From NCBI GenBank assembly GCA_021904315.1, contig CM038912.1, forward strand, positions 13,541,061 through 13,605,060: DNA of 64,000 nt. Direction: 5' to 3'. Position 1 is the stretch's first letter. Every line of letters starts with the position of its first letter. The DNA is from Sphagnum magellanicum (lineage: Eukaryota; Streptophyta; Sphagnopsida; Sphagnales; Sphagnaceae). The translations under genes were made by a program, and so were the position numbers. Under the pieces are notes generated by a model, which saw only the letters and a program-made list of their open reading frames with translations, ran no database searches and had not been told where the DNA came from. Below are positions 24,590 through 35,420 of this stretch, in pieces.

Positions 24590-25320
24590 AGGAGGATTTT
24601 TTTCGAATAATTTAAGGTTAGGGTTACAAATTTTAACAATTTGGGTTAATATGAGGATTTAGGGTCTAAAGTTGTAGGATTTAGGTTTATCGGTTAACAA
24701 GATTTAGGGTTTTGGATTCCAAGAATTTCAGTTTTAGGGTTCCATGATTTAGAATTTTGGGTTCCAAGATTTTAAGGTTCTGGAATTTAAGGTTCAAGGC
24801 ATTTTGATGTAGGGATTTAGGTTCCACTATTTTGGGTTTTAAGGATCCAAGATTTTGGGTTTCGACATCAAGATTGAAGGTTGTAGGGTTTCATCATTTT
24901 GGGTATTAAATTCTAGGATTTAAGGCTTTAAGGTTTCAAAATTTTGGGTTAAGTGGATTTGGATGTGGGGATTTATGTTCCACTATTTATGGTTTAGAAT
25001 TTTGAGATTTAGGGTTTTAGGGATCCATGATTTAGGGTTTTGGCAGCAAGATTTAGGGTTTAAGGGTTTCACAATTTTGGGTTTTGGATTCTGAGATTTA
25101 AGGTTTTAGGGTTCTAGAATTTAAAGATCAAAGCAGTTAAACGTAAGGATTTAGGGTTTAGGATTCTAGGATTTAAGGTTCTAAAGATTCAAGATTTAGG
25201 GTTTTGGCACTAGGATTTAGGGTTTAAATATTCCATAATATAGGGTTTTGGATTCCAAGAATTAAAGTTTTTAGGTTGTAGTATTTAGGGTTTTGGATTT
25301 CTCTTGACACCTTCTAATGG
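24590..25320. repeat. Degenerate TTTAGGG-derived array with higher-order unit
   Basis: The region is filled with variants of GATTTAGGGTTTTGG, GATTTAAGGTTC and similar words, that is, decayed plant telomere-type repeats. A landmark (AACAAGATTTAGGG, GACATCAAGATTG, GGCAGCAAGATTT, GGCACTAGGATTT) recurs at about 24697, 24863, 25042 and 25206. This indicates a higher-order unit of about 165-180 bp, roughly four copies. G-rich words are all on the plus strand. Copia A inserted about 60 bp beyond the right edge. Confidence 0.8.
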
Positions 25321-25380
25321 CTTCCATATAAACTGGTGTATAGGGTTTGGAGACGTCAAATGTAGATTTGATGTTGGAAG

Positions 25381-25870
25381 TATTGGTAACAACTTGAAAA
25401 CAAGCAAGAAATGAAACATTCAAACTTCATGAAATGAAGCAATTGTATTAACTAACAAGAAATCACAAAGGTTGTATTCTTCAAATGCTACAATCACAAA
25501 ACTATGGCTTGTAACTACTAACAAGACTTGTTCTCAAGGTTCTATGTGCGTTCAAAACCATGAAAGGAGAGAAATGAAAGACAACTCAAAACCACTCCAT
25601 TATATACTATCTCCTAACCCTAAAGTAGCTGCCACTTAACCCTAACCTAGCCGCCACCAAACCCTAACCCTAGCCGCCGCTTTAACCTAGCCGCCACTAA
25701 AACCTTAACCCTAGCTGCTGCCTAACCTTAGCCGCCACCAAACCCTAAGTAGTCTCCACCTTTAAACCCTAACCTAACTACTACAAGGATGTGAATACTA
25801 TTCATCCTTTTGATGAATGTTTAACACATTCATCCACATTGGGAATTAGAAACGAATAGTATTTCTAACA
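25381..25870 (-). repeat. 3' LTR of copia A
   Basis: 490 bp, matching the right-hand copy at 30307-30802. On the minus strand it begins TGTTAGAAATACTATTCG and ends GTTACCAATA. It contains a run of CCCTAA-bearing units (25615-25770) alternating with GCCGCCACC-type words. It has fewer of these units than the partner LTR. A TATA-like TATATAA lies near 25600. Confidence 0.95.
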
Positions 25871-25886
25871 CTCCCACCCTATGAAG
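25871..25886 (-). promoter_or_regulatory. Polypurine tract of copia A
   Basis: On the minus strand the bases just before the 3' LTR read CTTCATAGGGTGGGAG, ending in a purine run directly against the LTR's TGTTAG. This is where plus-strand DNA synthesis is primed in LTR retrotransposons. Confidence 0.8.
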
Positions 25887-26049
25887 TTTTTAATCTGAAC
25901 ATGTTTATCAACTTATGATGTCATTCTTTAGATAATGCCTTGGTAAGGACATCCGCCACCATGTGTTCCATTGGACAATATTCAAATTGAACTTCTCCAT
26001 TTTCAACTCGTTCTCGAACAAAATGATGTTGTACATCAATGTGTTTTGT

Positions 26050-26727
26050 TCATGCATGGTGAGTGGGATTACTGGTCAATGATATCGCACCTTGATTGTT
26101 ACATCGAATCACCATCATTTTCTTCTCCTCCATGTATCCTAAATCCATCATCAATTTTGTTATCCATATGGCTTCTTTTGTGGCTTGCGTGTTCGCCATG
26201 TATTCCGCCTCCGTGGTGGACAATGCTATTGTAGGTTGTCGTTTGCTACTCCAAGAAATGGCTCCCCCTCCGATCATGACAACAAACCATGTGGTGGACC
26301 TCCTATCTTCAAGATCACCACCCCAATCCGCATCACAATATCCAAGAACTTCCTTGGATGGTGTTGGACCGAATTGTAATTTCATTTGCAACGTACCTTG
26401 CAAATATCGAAAGATTCGTTTGACGGCCATCCAATGCTCCATGCTAGGGTTCGCCATGTGTTGACTCAACACACTTATTGGGTATGCCAAGTCAGGTCGT
26501 GTGCACAACATGGCATACATCAAGGACCTAACCGCTTGTTGATATGGAAATCCCTTTGATTCATCATTTCCATTCACATTCCTTTGTAACTTCACTTTGG
26601 GATCCAATGGAACTCCAATGGGCTTACATTCCTCCATTTGAAAACGCTTCAATATTTCCTTAAGATATTTGATTTGGTTCATGCGTAAGAGTCGTTCATC
26701 ACGATTCCTTTCCACCTCCATCCCCAA
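26050..26727 (-). pseudogene. Copia A: reverse transcriptase end and RNase H
   Basis: This 225-codon open stretch covers the reverse transcriptase tail (NQIKYLKEILKRF, then VGSLMYAMLCTRPDLAYP-type text) and RNase H. RNase H shows the first Asp (YCDADWGGD) and the Glu (STTEAEYMA). The third acidic residue, in the usual CDNQGAI motif, reads CNNQGAI, an Asp-to-Asn change. The stop at its end (HHA*TKH) replaces an Arg codon kept in copia B, CGA to TGA. Past the stop, recognisable text continues to the LTR. It is joined to the preceding frame by a one-base frameshift. Confidence 0.9.
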
Positions 26728-27460
26728 AAAAGAGATGCAACTCCCCGAGGTCCTTCATTTCAAACTTTTGACTCAATTCCTCTTTGATTTGCAAAAGTTT
26801 GTTTTGATCGTTGCACACCAAAATGAGGTCATCCACATAGACCACAATGAAAAACTTCACATCTCCCACTTGTGCAACGTACACACTAGGATCGGCCTCA
26901 CTCTTCATAAACTCAATGCTTTTGAGAAATGCATCTAACTTTTGATTCCATGCCCTTGGAGATTGTTTCAAACCATACATGGACTTGTGAAGCTTACACA
27001 TGAGATGTTCACCTCCTTGATGCACAAACCCTTGAGGTTGCTCCATGTAAATCTCCTCTTCAAGCTCGCCATTGAGAAATGTTGTATTCACGTCCATTTG
27101 ATGGATCTCCATGTCTTCCAAGGCCGCCAATGCAAGAATACAACGAATAGATGTAAACTTTGTGACGGGCGCAAAAGTTTCGTTGTAATCCACTCCATAG
27201 GTTTGGGTAAAACCTCTTGCCACTAATCTAGCCTTGTAGTGTTCCACCTCCCCATTTGTGCCTTGTTTGATTTTGAACACCCATTTGCAAGAAACGGGTT
27301 TCCTACCGGCGGGAAGTGGTACCAAAGTCCATGTGTTGTTTGTCATGAGAGAATCATATTCTTCTTGCATCGCACACTCCCACTCCTTGGAATTTTCACA
27401 TGTCAATGTTTCTTCAATATTTTGGGGCTCCTCCAAAAATGCAACGGTGGCACGCTCCAC
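26699..27460 (-). pseudogene. Copia A: reverse transcriptase
   Basis: This 253-codon stretch carries the copia reverse transcriptase: the CKWVFKIKQGTNGEVEHYKA entry motif, ARGFTQTYGVDYNETFAPV, a QMDVNTTFLNGEL block, LYGLKQSPRAW-type text, and an intact YVDD catalytic motif (FIVVYVDDLILV). It ends in an altered frame (LHLFFGDGGG) because a T run is one base longer than in copia B, at about 26733. It lies in the same frame as the integrase upstream, from which one TAG separates it. The first Met at 27460 is internal and not a true start. Confidence 0.93.
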
Positions 27461-27484
27461 TTCCTTGGTAGCAATCCACCAATC

Positions 27485-28573
27485 CTAAGGCCATTCCCTT
27501 CGTTGCCTTTGAGGTCTTTCCCTCGGCACATCTTGTGAAGGTTCACAAGATGGGTTATCATTGGAAACAACAAATTTTTCTTCCGATGAAGAACTTGGTG
27601 TGGATTCACTTTGCACACCTTCCATTCTTGTTTCATTCAAAGGTGTATCTCGACTAAAGGTGAATGGTTCTTCTCCTTCAACTTCTTCATGCACAACTAC
27701 ATTTTCTTCTTTCTCAGGATGAGGTACACCACCTATTTCCTTTGACCCTTCAATGAACATGACATCTCTACTTTTGATGATTCTCTTGGTTTTCACACAC
27801 ATCAAGCGATACGCTTTGGTGCCTTCGTAATATCCTAAAAACACACAAGGCATGGACTTGGACTCTAATTTGGTCCTCTTTTCGTCGAGGACATGTGCAA
27901 AGGCTTTACAACCAAAGACTCTCAAATGAGACACATTCGGTTTCCTACCACTCCACATTTCTTGAGGGGTCTTGGAATCAAGAGCCTTGGTTGGACATCG
28001 ATTTTTGATGTACACCGCCGTGTTCACCGCTTCGCCCCAAAATTCAAGTTCCAACCCTTGTGCAAGAATCATGCTTCTTGCACATTCCATGATGGTTCTA
28101 TTGGCATGTTCCGCAACACCGTTTTGTTGTGGAAAATAGGGTGCACTTGTTTGTCGTTGAATTCCACATTCCGCAAGAAATGCGTCAAATTTCTTAGACA
28201 CAAATTCTCCTCCGTTGTCAGAACGTAGCACTTTGATTTTGTGACCAATTTCGTTCTCCACCAACGCCTTGTATTGTTTGAATTTTTCAAACGCTTCTCC
28301 TTTCGCCTTCAAAAGATAGACATGAGTTTTCCTTGAAAAATCATCAATGAAAGTGAGAAAGTATCGCGCTCCACCATGCGATGTAGTCTTCATTGGTCCG
28401 CACACATCGGTGTGCACAATCTCCAAAAGTTGTGAAGCCCTCATTGTTCCCTCCTTGGGAAATGATGTTTTTTGATGTTTGCCTTTGACGCATCCTTCAC
28501 AAATGTGATGCAACGACACTTCTTTCAAATTCATGCCATCCACCATGGCATCTAATTCCTTAAGGCTTGCCAT
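27485..28573 (-). pseudogene. Copia A: integrase
   Basis: A 362-codon stretch holding the end of the GAG-pre-integrase zinc-binding region (HHICEGCVKGKHQ) and the integrase core. The DDE residues are visible: Asp in HTDVCGP, Asp in LRSDNGGEF and Glu in NGVAEHANRT. The Arg usual after that Glu is His here. A Ser/Glu-rich linker leads toward reverse transcriptase. The frame ends at a TAG where copia B has a Trp codon. The upstream HxxxxH half of the zinc-binding region is lost in a deletion at about 28580. Confidence 0.93.
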
Positions 28574-29730
28574 GTTGAGATGGCCAAGTCTTTCACATTA
28601 AGAAGGTACAAGTTCTTGTCCCTTCGTGCTTGCGCCACAACAACTCCTCGAGCATCGTTGACCTTACAACCATCCTTGTCAAACTCCATTTTGAAACCTT
28701 CAGAAATGAATTTACTCACCGAAATGAGATTATTCTTTATTTTCAGAACATGAAGAACTTGGGTGATGGTTGTGTGTGTCAATTGGCCTCCCATTTGCAT
28801 TGTGGCTTTGATGCTCCCCTTGCCAATGGCCTCCAAAACGGTGTCATCGCCCATGAACACCCTCCTAGGGGAAATGCGCTCGTAGGTGGTAAACCATTTT
28901 TGTTCAAATGTCATGTGTTGCATTACACCCAAATCAACAATCCAATCATACGTGGTATGATCATTGGCACTCAATGCCGCAACAAACATTTGCTCGTGAT
29001 CTTCACAAGCTTGATTAGCTTTTTCTTTTTCATCACTTTTCTTCTTCAAACAATTTCTCACAAAATGTCCAAGTTTCTTACAATAGAAACAAAGCTTCTC
29101 GTTTGACTTATGAGTTTTGTTGATTAATGCGATAGTCTCGGAACTTTCACATTCTTTTCTTTTGGACACTTCGTGAAACAACCTTGCTACAATGAATTGA
29201 AAGTCTACATCTTTCGTGGACATGGATTCCAAGCTTGTGACTAGGTTATCAAAGGATGGAGGAAGGCTCATGAGGAGTACCATGTAAACATCTTCATCCG
29301 TAATGTTCACCTCGATGGAACGTAGTTGGTCCGCAAGGGCTTTCACCGTGTTGATGTGCACAAACATGTCATCTCCTTCTTGCATTTTGATGGTGAAAAA
29401 TCTCCTTCGAAGGAATAACTTATTGCCAATGGTTTTAGCTTCATGCACACCACAAAGAGCCTCCCACGCACTTCTCACATTGTCACAATATTGAATGTGT
29501 GCAAGTTGGGCATCCGTGAGATGTTCACAAAGCAATGCAAAAGCCTTCGTCTCTTTCTCGTTATAATCGACCTTTGCAACTTCTTCACTTGGCAAAATGT
29601 CACTCCCATTAACAAATTTCCAAAGCCCATGTTTGGAAAGCATCATGCGCATTTTGAACTTCCAAAGATGAAAGCTGCCACCATCAAACTTCTCCATGAC
29701 TTTCAAGGATTCCATTTGAAAAGAAGACAT
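28552..29730 (-). pseudogene. Copia A: gag and protease
   Basis: The frame begins at MSSFQMESLKVMEKFDGGSF (29730); an upstream Met at 29757 is in frame but leads with a hydrophobic stretch unusual for gag. A copia gag domain is followed by a CX2CX4HX4C zinc knuckle (CFYCKKLGHFVRNC) that binds RNA. The protease follows, but its active-site triplet reads D-L-G (WIVDLGVMQHM) where D-S-G is expected, a single C-to-T change, so proteolysis should be lost. The end runs out of frame into the integrase region because of a deletion near 28580, judged against copia F. Confidence 0.93.
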
Positions 29731-29757
29731 TTTGAACACAAATGCTACAACAAACAC

Positions 29758-30292
29758 TCTCTCAAAAGATTAAAAGTTTTAGAAGAAAATCTTTGACCCC
29801 TCACGTAAACTTGAAAGGAAAAACTTCTATCACTTGCAAATCTTTTATTATGTAAGCTTGAAATTTCACTTGAAATTTACAACTTTCAAAAAACTTGAAG
29901 AATTCTCTTCCACACCTCCCACTCACTTAGAAATGGACTTCTACTTTCTTTGCATCCTTGCAAACTCAAAGCCTTCCCTCAAACTCAAAGACTTTTCTTT
30001 CACACACCTCAAACTTTCAATGAATCGAAGAACTCTCTTCCACACACTTTCACCTTGAAACTTGAAACTTTCAAAAAAAACTTGAAAAACAAGTTTTTCA
30101 CGCTTGAAAAACTTACAAAACTTTGAAGAAATCTCTTCCACACCTCTCACGCCTTTAGAAATGAACTTCTACTCTCTTTGCAACCTTGTAAACTAAAAGC
30201 CTTCCTTCAAAAGGATTCTCCCTTTCTATGTTATACAAGCTAAACCCTTGACTATTTCTTGTTCTAACATAATGCCCTTTCTCTTGCTTGGT
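29758..30292 (-). other. 5' leader of copia A with internal direct repeat
   Basis: This untranslated leader between primer-binding site and gag is rich in CTTGAAACTTTC-type words. A block of about 85 bp beginning GAAGAATTCTCTTCCACACC (29897) recurs with small differences at 30125, a period of 228 bp, and a shorter related piece lies near 30015. A similar leader is seen in copia F (41506-41742). Confidence 0.75.
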
Positions 30293-30306
30293 GTGGGCCC
30301 ATAACC
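30293..30306 (-). promoter_or_regulatory. Primer-binding site of copia A (half-tRNA type)
   Basis: Directly inside the 5' LTR the plus strand reads GTGGGCCCATAACC. This equals the anticodon arm and loop of plant initiator tRNA-Met (anticodon CAU), as I recall that tRNA. The element RNA would therefore pair with an internal tRNA segment and not with the 3' acceptor end. The same arrangement is known for Drosophila copia and yeast Ty5, which prime from a cleaved 5' half-tRNA. The match spans 14 bases. Confidence 0.8.
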
Positions 30307-30802
30307 TATTGGAAACAACTTGAAAACAACCAAGAAATGAAACATTCAAACTTCATGAAATGAAGCAATTGTATTAACTAACAAGAAATCACAAAGGTTG
30401 TATTCTTCAAATGCTACAATCACAAAACTATGGCTTGTAACTACTAACAAGGCTTGTTCTCAAGGTTTTACGTGCGCTCAAAACCATGAAAGGAAAGAAA
30501 TGAAAGGCAACTCAAAACCACTCCATCATATACTATCTCCTAACCCTAAAGTAGCCGCCACTTAACCCTAACCTAGCCGCCGCCAAACCCTAACCCTAGC
30601 CGCCACCAAAACCCTAACCCTAGCTGCCACCTAACCTTAGCCGCCACCAAACCCTAACCCTAGCCGCTGCCAAACCCTAAGTAGTCTCCACCTTTAAACC
30701 TTAACCTAACTACTACAAGGATGTGAATACTATTCATCCTTTTGATGAATGTTTAACACATTCATCCACATTGGGAATTAGAAACAAATAGTATTTCTAA
30801 TA
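30307..30802 (-). repeat. 5' LTR of copia A
   Basis: 496 bp. On the minus strand it begins TATTAGAAATACTATTTG and ends GTTTCCAATA. It differs from the 3' LTR mainly by an extra CCCTAACCCTAGCCGCTGCC-like unit near 30655 and scattered substitutions. A flanking GGAAG matches the one at the other end. A TATA-like word (TATATGAT on the minus strand, about 30525-30532) is one base away from the TATATAA of family members. Confidence 0.95.
30525..30532 (-). promoter_or_regulatory. Probable TATA box of copia A 5' LTR
   Basis: The minus strand reads GTATATGATGG at the position where the 3' LTR (about 25600) and the solo LTR (about 7992) have TATATAA. It lies about 270 bp inside the LTR start, a plausible promoter site. 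The G may weaken it. No transcript data are available. Confidence 0.35.
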
Positions 30803-30807
30803 GGAAG

Positions 30808-32380
30808 AGGTATGCATTTCAAGCTTGATTAATTGTTATGTGTGTTGTTGATTTAGTCAAGTTGATTTTGATAATGATTTGTCTTTACGAAAACCACTGA
30901 ATTAGTTTTGTTAGAACAAACATTTTATTTCTTGCACAAGGAGTGATTTCTTTTGTAGAATTTGCAATTGCTTTTTGTATAACCAATGATTTGTTTCTTG
31001 TAGAACATGTGGTATGTTTCTTGTATAACCAACAAAATTTTCCACTTACAACTTACAATATAGATCTTGAGATTTCCATTTTTTCTATGACCTAGAAAAT
31101 TAATTCACCATCTGCGACAATTTAATGAACAAGAAGCAAACAAGGAAAAGGATTTGGATTGACAACATGAATTCTAGATTATGGAGAAGTAATTCTCTTT
31201 AAGAAATGATACTTTTGAAATATGTGAATTCAATTCCTTGTCTCAATTGTTGACATTTCGTTTAGCATTGTCTAAAAATATTATGTGTTGTTTATAATGA
31301 TTCCATTATCCAGGTGAATTTGCAACACCTCTCTATTATGGATACAATAGTTATACTTGGGGTTTCTACATTCATGTCCCAACAAGAGGTGGGTCTTAAA
31401 CCTTCAACTCAAATTGTTTTTTTTCATTTTTGTTGCAAATGTTTTTAGTATGATGATTCAACCTCGATCGGTGTCATCCAAGGGTAATTTCCCTATATTC
31501 GTATAGCCATAGCCAAAATCTCTCTAAAAGGTTTGGTTAAATGCACATGGAGTGTCAATTGGTGCCGACTCACATTTCCATCGTTACAAAGCTCGCTTCT
31601 TGTGACAATTGAGAACCAAATGAGAGTCATTGTTATCTATCAAGGAGGTGTGGTAAGAACATCTCAAAACTAATCAGTTGGTGATGACTGACGACTAAAA
31701 CATTATCGTTTTCGATGAGCTAGTTCCTATTACCAATTTGCATCAAATTAGGAATTCATTTTTGTTGATGTGCTTCTTGTCTATGAGGTGTATGGATAAG
31801 GTTTCAACAATTGTTAGTCGACACCAATTGACATTGTAAACACACCCCTTTTTAGATGGCTAGGTTCCTTTGCATAATTACATTGTAGTTAGTCTAATTT
31901 CTTATGTTTTGCATATGCCATTAATCAACTAGTGAATAGTACACAATTATCCAATTTTCAATGGAAAAATTAAAAGACATCAACTTTCATTGAAACACCA
32001 ACAAGGTCTTGGAAAAATTCAAGATCTATTCAAAATGAAAATCCCAAATGAATATTCCATTGTGCAAGTTCATTGTCATGCCCATTGTTAGGCATGTTCT
32101 TAAAATTGATGTGTTCAAATGGAGTAGGCCTTTCAAATGGGTTACAAGCAAGGGGAGAATGTCTTATTTGTTTCCCCCACAAATTGGCAGGGTGACGAGA
32201 TTGATGTTTCAAATGTTGAGTCATCATGGGGACCTATTTGGAAGGAAAAGAATGATAGATTTGAAGAGTTCTTGTAGGGAGACCTAGATCTCAAGCTGTT
32301 GTCTGGGAAAATGTTTCACATACAGGATGAGAACCACAAACTTCAAACTTGGTTCTTGTATATAGAAAAAGTGCATCCAT
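30808..32380. other. Intergenic, no gene seen
   Basis: AT-rich sequence with no recognised domain. The part nearest 32380 may already be decayed gypsy DNA, since the polymerase remnant starts just after it. Confidence 0.45.
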
Positions 32381-33793
32381 TTGATGCGGATTGGCACATC
32401 TACATGGTTGCAAAGTGAGTATGAGTACTTATTAGAAGGAGTGATGCTAGAAAGAGTCACAACATCCCAAAGACAATATTTTGCCCAAAGAGCTAAACCA
32501 TTTGTGCTTCAAAAAGGAATATTGTACAAATTTGGACAAGATAGTAGGTTTTGTCGAGTTCTACAATGAGAAAATGTGTCCACAATTTTGCAAGAATTAC
32601 ATGGAGGCATTGTAGGAGGGCATTTATCTTTTGATATCATTATGCGAAAGATCATGGATGACGGTTGTTGGTGGCTAACAATGAATTGAGACGTTCATGA
32701 GTATTGTCTAACTTGTGACCAATGTCAAAGAACAAGTAACCTATTGACCCAAAATTTGGCCAAATTGGTTACCCATTACCTTAAGAACCATTTCAACAAT
32801 GGGGTGGACTTTATTGTACTTGTTAAACCTACAAGAAAAATGTTAGGCAACCGGTACATTCTGGTAGCCATTGATTATGCAACAAAGTGGGTGGAAGCTT
32901 AAGCACTCCACACTAACGCTGTTGTAATAATTGTTAAGTTTCTATATGAACATATTATTACAAGATTTGGATGTCCATTCCATTGTGACCAATCAAGGTA
33001 CCCATTTTATTAATGATGTAATCAGGTACCTCACTGACCTGTTTATTCTAAGACATACAAGTTCTACTATTTATTGTCCATAAGAAAATTGACAAGCTAA
33101 GTTTATAAACGAGTTTTTTGGAACCTTATTAACCAAACTGGCTAATGAAAATAAAAATGATTGGGATGAACACCTATCCATGGTCTTATTTTTGTATCAA
33201 ACTGCCTACAAAGTTGGAACTAGTCATACCCCATTTTAGTTGGTGTATGGATTACATCCATTACTACCTACAAAATACCTATTACCATCTAATTTTGGTG
33301 AAAATAGAGATCCACAACCTATTACAGTCCTAACTAGTTGATTATTTGAGTTAGATAAATTACAAGAGAATAAGTGATTACATAGGATCTAGTTGCTTCC
33401 AACCTATGGAACAAATCATTATGGTCACAAAACTGGTTCATTGAAACCAAGTTTCAATTTGGAGACTATGTATTATGGTTTCCAAGGGTTATTTCCAAAC
33501 ATGTTTTGAAATTTCAAACATGATGGTTTGCACCCTATAGGATACAATATTATTTACATAATAATACGATTTTACTCATCACCATTGATAAGTTTGATCC
33601 TAACCCAATGTTTGTCAACATCAACAAGTTGAAGCCATACATGTTCACTAAAGACACAACTTTGCAAGTTGTATTGGTCAAACCCAGTGATTTAATCACA
33701 TATGAACATGTTCAAACCAAAGAACCTGAACCACTACTACTTGTTGAACGTGAAGAATTTCAACTTGTAGAATTTGAACCGGTTGCAATTTGA
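32381..33793 (+). pseudogene. Decayed Ty3/gypsy polyprotein, integrase region (element H)
   Basis: Across three frames the plus strand reads as a gypsy integrase. LQKGILYKFGQDSRFCRVL is followed by an HHCC-type zinc region (LHGGIVGGHL ... CLTCDQCQRTSN). The core follows with NRYILVAIDYATKWVEA and FLYEHIITRFGCP. Next come eroded DWDEHLSMVLF and LVYGLHPLLPTKYL text, and finally FVNINKLKPY, the usual C-terminal anchor of this group (33608-33793). Stops and frameshifts occur every 30-60 codons and the second catalytic Asp region is scrambled, so it is an old copy. No chromodomain is seen. It is clearly different from element E. Confidence 0.82.
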
Positions 33794-34519
33794 CACATGG
33801 TAACATTAAAGGAACACATGTGCATGTTCATCATTACCATAAGGACAATGATGTAATTGGTATTTATGATCGAAACAATTCGTTTAGAAAGGCACTTATT
33901 GATGTCTACCTTTTAGAAGTTTTTAGCCCTAAAGGTTGTGTCCATTTTCAGTCACAAAGACATTTTTATTCGAAACAATATAAGGAACCATTGCATTTTT
34001 CATTCTATCTTTTCATTTTCACTTACTTCTTCATCTTAATAGGTGCCATGAGTGAGAGTGTTTTAGAGAGGCTAAGACAAGAAGCAAGAGAAAAGGAGGT
34101 TAAGATAAAAGTTGAAGCTTTTACGAGGGAATAGATTGAGAAAGAAAAAGCGGAACAAGTTCAATAAACTGGAGCGATTTATGTATAACCACTTGCTTCA
34201 CATGCACCTACAACAAAAGACATTCGAGTTTTTGAACAAGAATAAAGAAGTAGGGAGTTGGAAGGGGAATTAAAAACAACACTGAACTTTTTAAAGATAA
34301 TTATTTCAACAACAAAACCAACAGCACAAGTTATTGTTATTTCATAATCAGAGGAAGAAGTGAAGATTGGACCTCAACCTATCATTGAGGAACAATTATA
34401 ATCAATCTCTACATCAAAACATGTGGAAGAGAAGAAGCTATAACAACCTATGAATAGTGGAGAAGAGTTTTTTCAAGAATTCTTTGAAGAAAGACCTATA
34501 TCTAGCATTATTCCTCATC
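33790..34519 (+). pseudogene. Coding-like remnant downstream of gypsy H
   Basis: An open frame of 114 codons (33790-34134) ends with a charged helix (SESVLERLRQEAREKEVKIKVEAFTRE). Charged, Glu-rich text with scattered stops continues to the edge of the CACTA-like element at 34520. It follows the integrase end by a few bases, so it may be the 3' part of the same element or an extra ORF carried by it. Text of similar character resumes beyond the insertion near 37240. No domain is recognised. Confidence 0.4.
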
Positions 34520-34879
34520 CACTAGTAGAAATCAGCCAAAAATGCATGCGACTTATAATCGTTTGCGACTAGATTTGAGAATATTTGCAACTACAAGACC
34601 AACTTTCAACTATTTTGGTCATTTTCACAACTATGATGCAACTATTAGAAATTTCATCCCATCGATTACATTAATTTTACATTTATTTTCATCCATTAAT
34701 AGGTTGATATGTCCCATTAGTCGCAATAGTCACCAAATTAGTTGTATCCTAAAAGTATCTTACAATGACATAGGGGTATATTTTAATGTATGTATTAAAA
34801 TTATATATATATATATATATAAATAATATGCATACATATGTATATTGTTCATATAATGAATCGCAAAATTAATATTTGA

Positions 34880-35420
34880 ACTTTGATTTTTTAAATTCAA
34901 ATCTGAAAATTGTTATTTCAATTGTTTAAAACATTATTTAAATTTGAAATTTTTGATTTGAATATGATATTTTCAATTCAAAAAAATTGATTTTGAAATC
35001 TAAATTAATATTTTGAAATCGAAAAATTAGTAATTGATCATAAAAATGGAATATTTTGAATATTCCATTTAATTTTGAATATTTTTATGTGAATATGAAA
35101 TTTTATATTTCAGCTATGAAAATTTTTCATTTATATTTTAAATAATCATTTAATTCGAACCTGAAATTCAGATTTCAAATTATTATTTTAGATTTTCAAA
35201 ATTAATACTTCAAGTCTGAAAATTAGTAATTGAATCTAAAAATGGACATTTCAATTTTGAATATTGTTATTTGAATATGAAAATTAAAATTTCAATTCTG
35301 AAAATTTTTATTTAAATTCCAAAAAACTTATTTGATCTAAAAACTGATATTTGAATTCTAAATTATTATTTTGGAATCTTACATCTATATTTTAATTCAA
35401 AAAATTATTCGTTGAATTCT
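34880..35420. repeat. AT-rich minisatellite with a 196-bp higher-order period
   Basis: Words such as ATTTGAATTCTGAAAATT recur at roughly 30-40 bp spacing. A longer phrase around ATTAGTAATTGA followed by AAAAATGGA occurs at 35026 and 35222, a period of 196 bp. It lies inside the CACTA-like element. Confidence 0.65.

Larger units (their letters stand above)
25376..30807 (-). mobile_element. Ty1/copia element A, structurally complete
   Basis: Two near-identical LTRs (25381-25870 and 30307-30802) enclose gag, protease, integrase, reverse transcriptase and RNase H in copia order on the minus strand. GGAAG flanks both outer ends (25376-25380 and 30803-30807). A purine-rich tract precedes the 3' LTR and a primer-binding site follows the 5' LTR. 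The element is dead as read. The gag-integrase junction carries a deletion, one nonsense codon separates integrase from reverse transcriptase, and a homopolymer frameshift lies in reverse transcriptase. The protease and RNase H active sites are each changed at one residue. The outer LTR ends are TA-type where family members have TG/CA. Confidence 0.95.

Noticed and set aside
26096-26464. Plus-strand open frames opposite copia A (for example 26096-26464, 28630-29106, 27893-28228)
   Set aside because: They are antisense shadows of the copia coding region; the minus strand carries the recognisable protein text.
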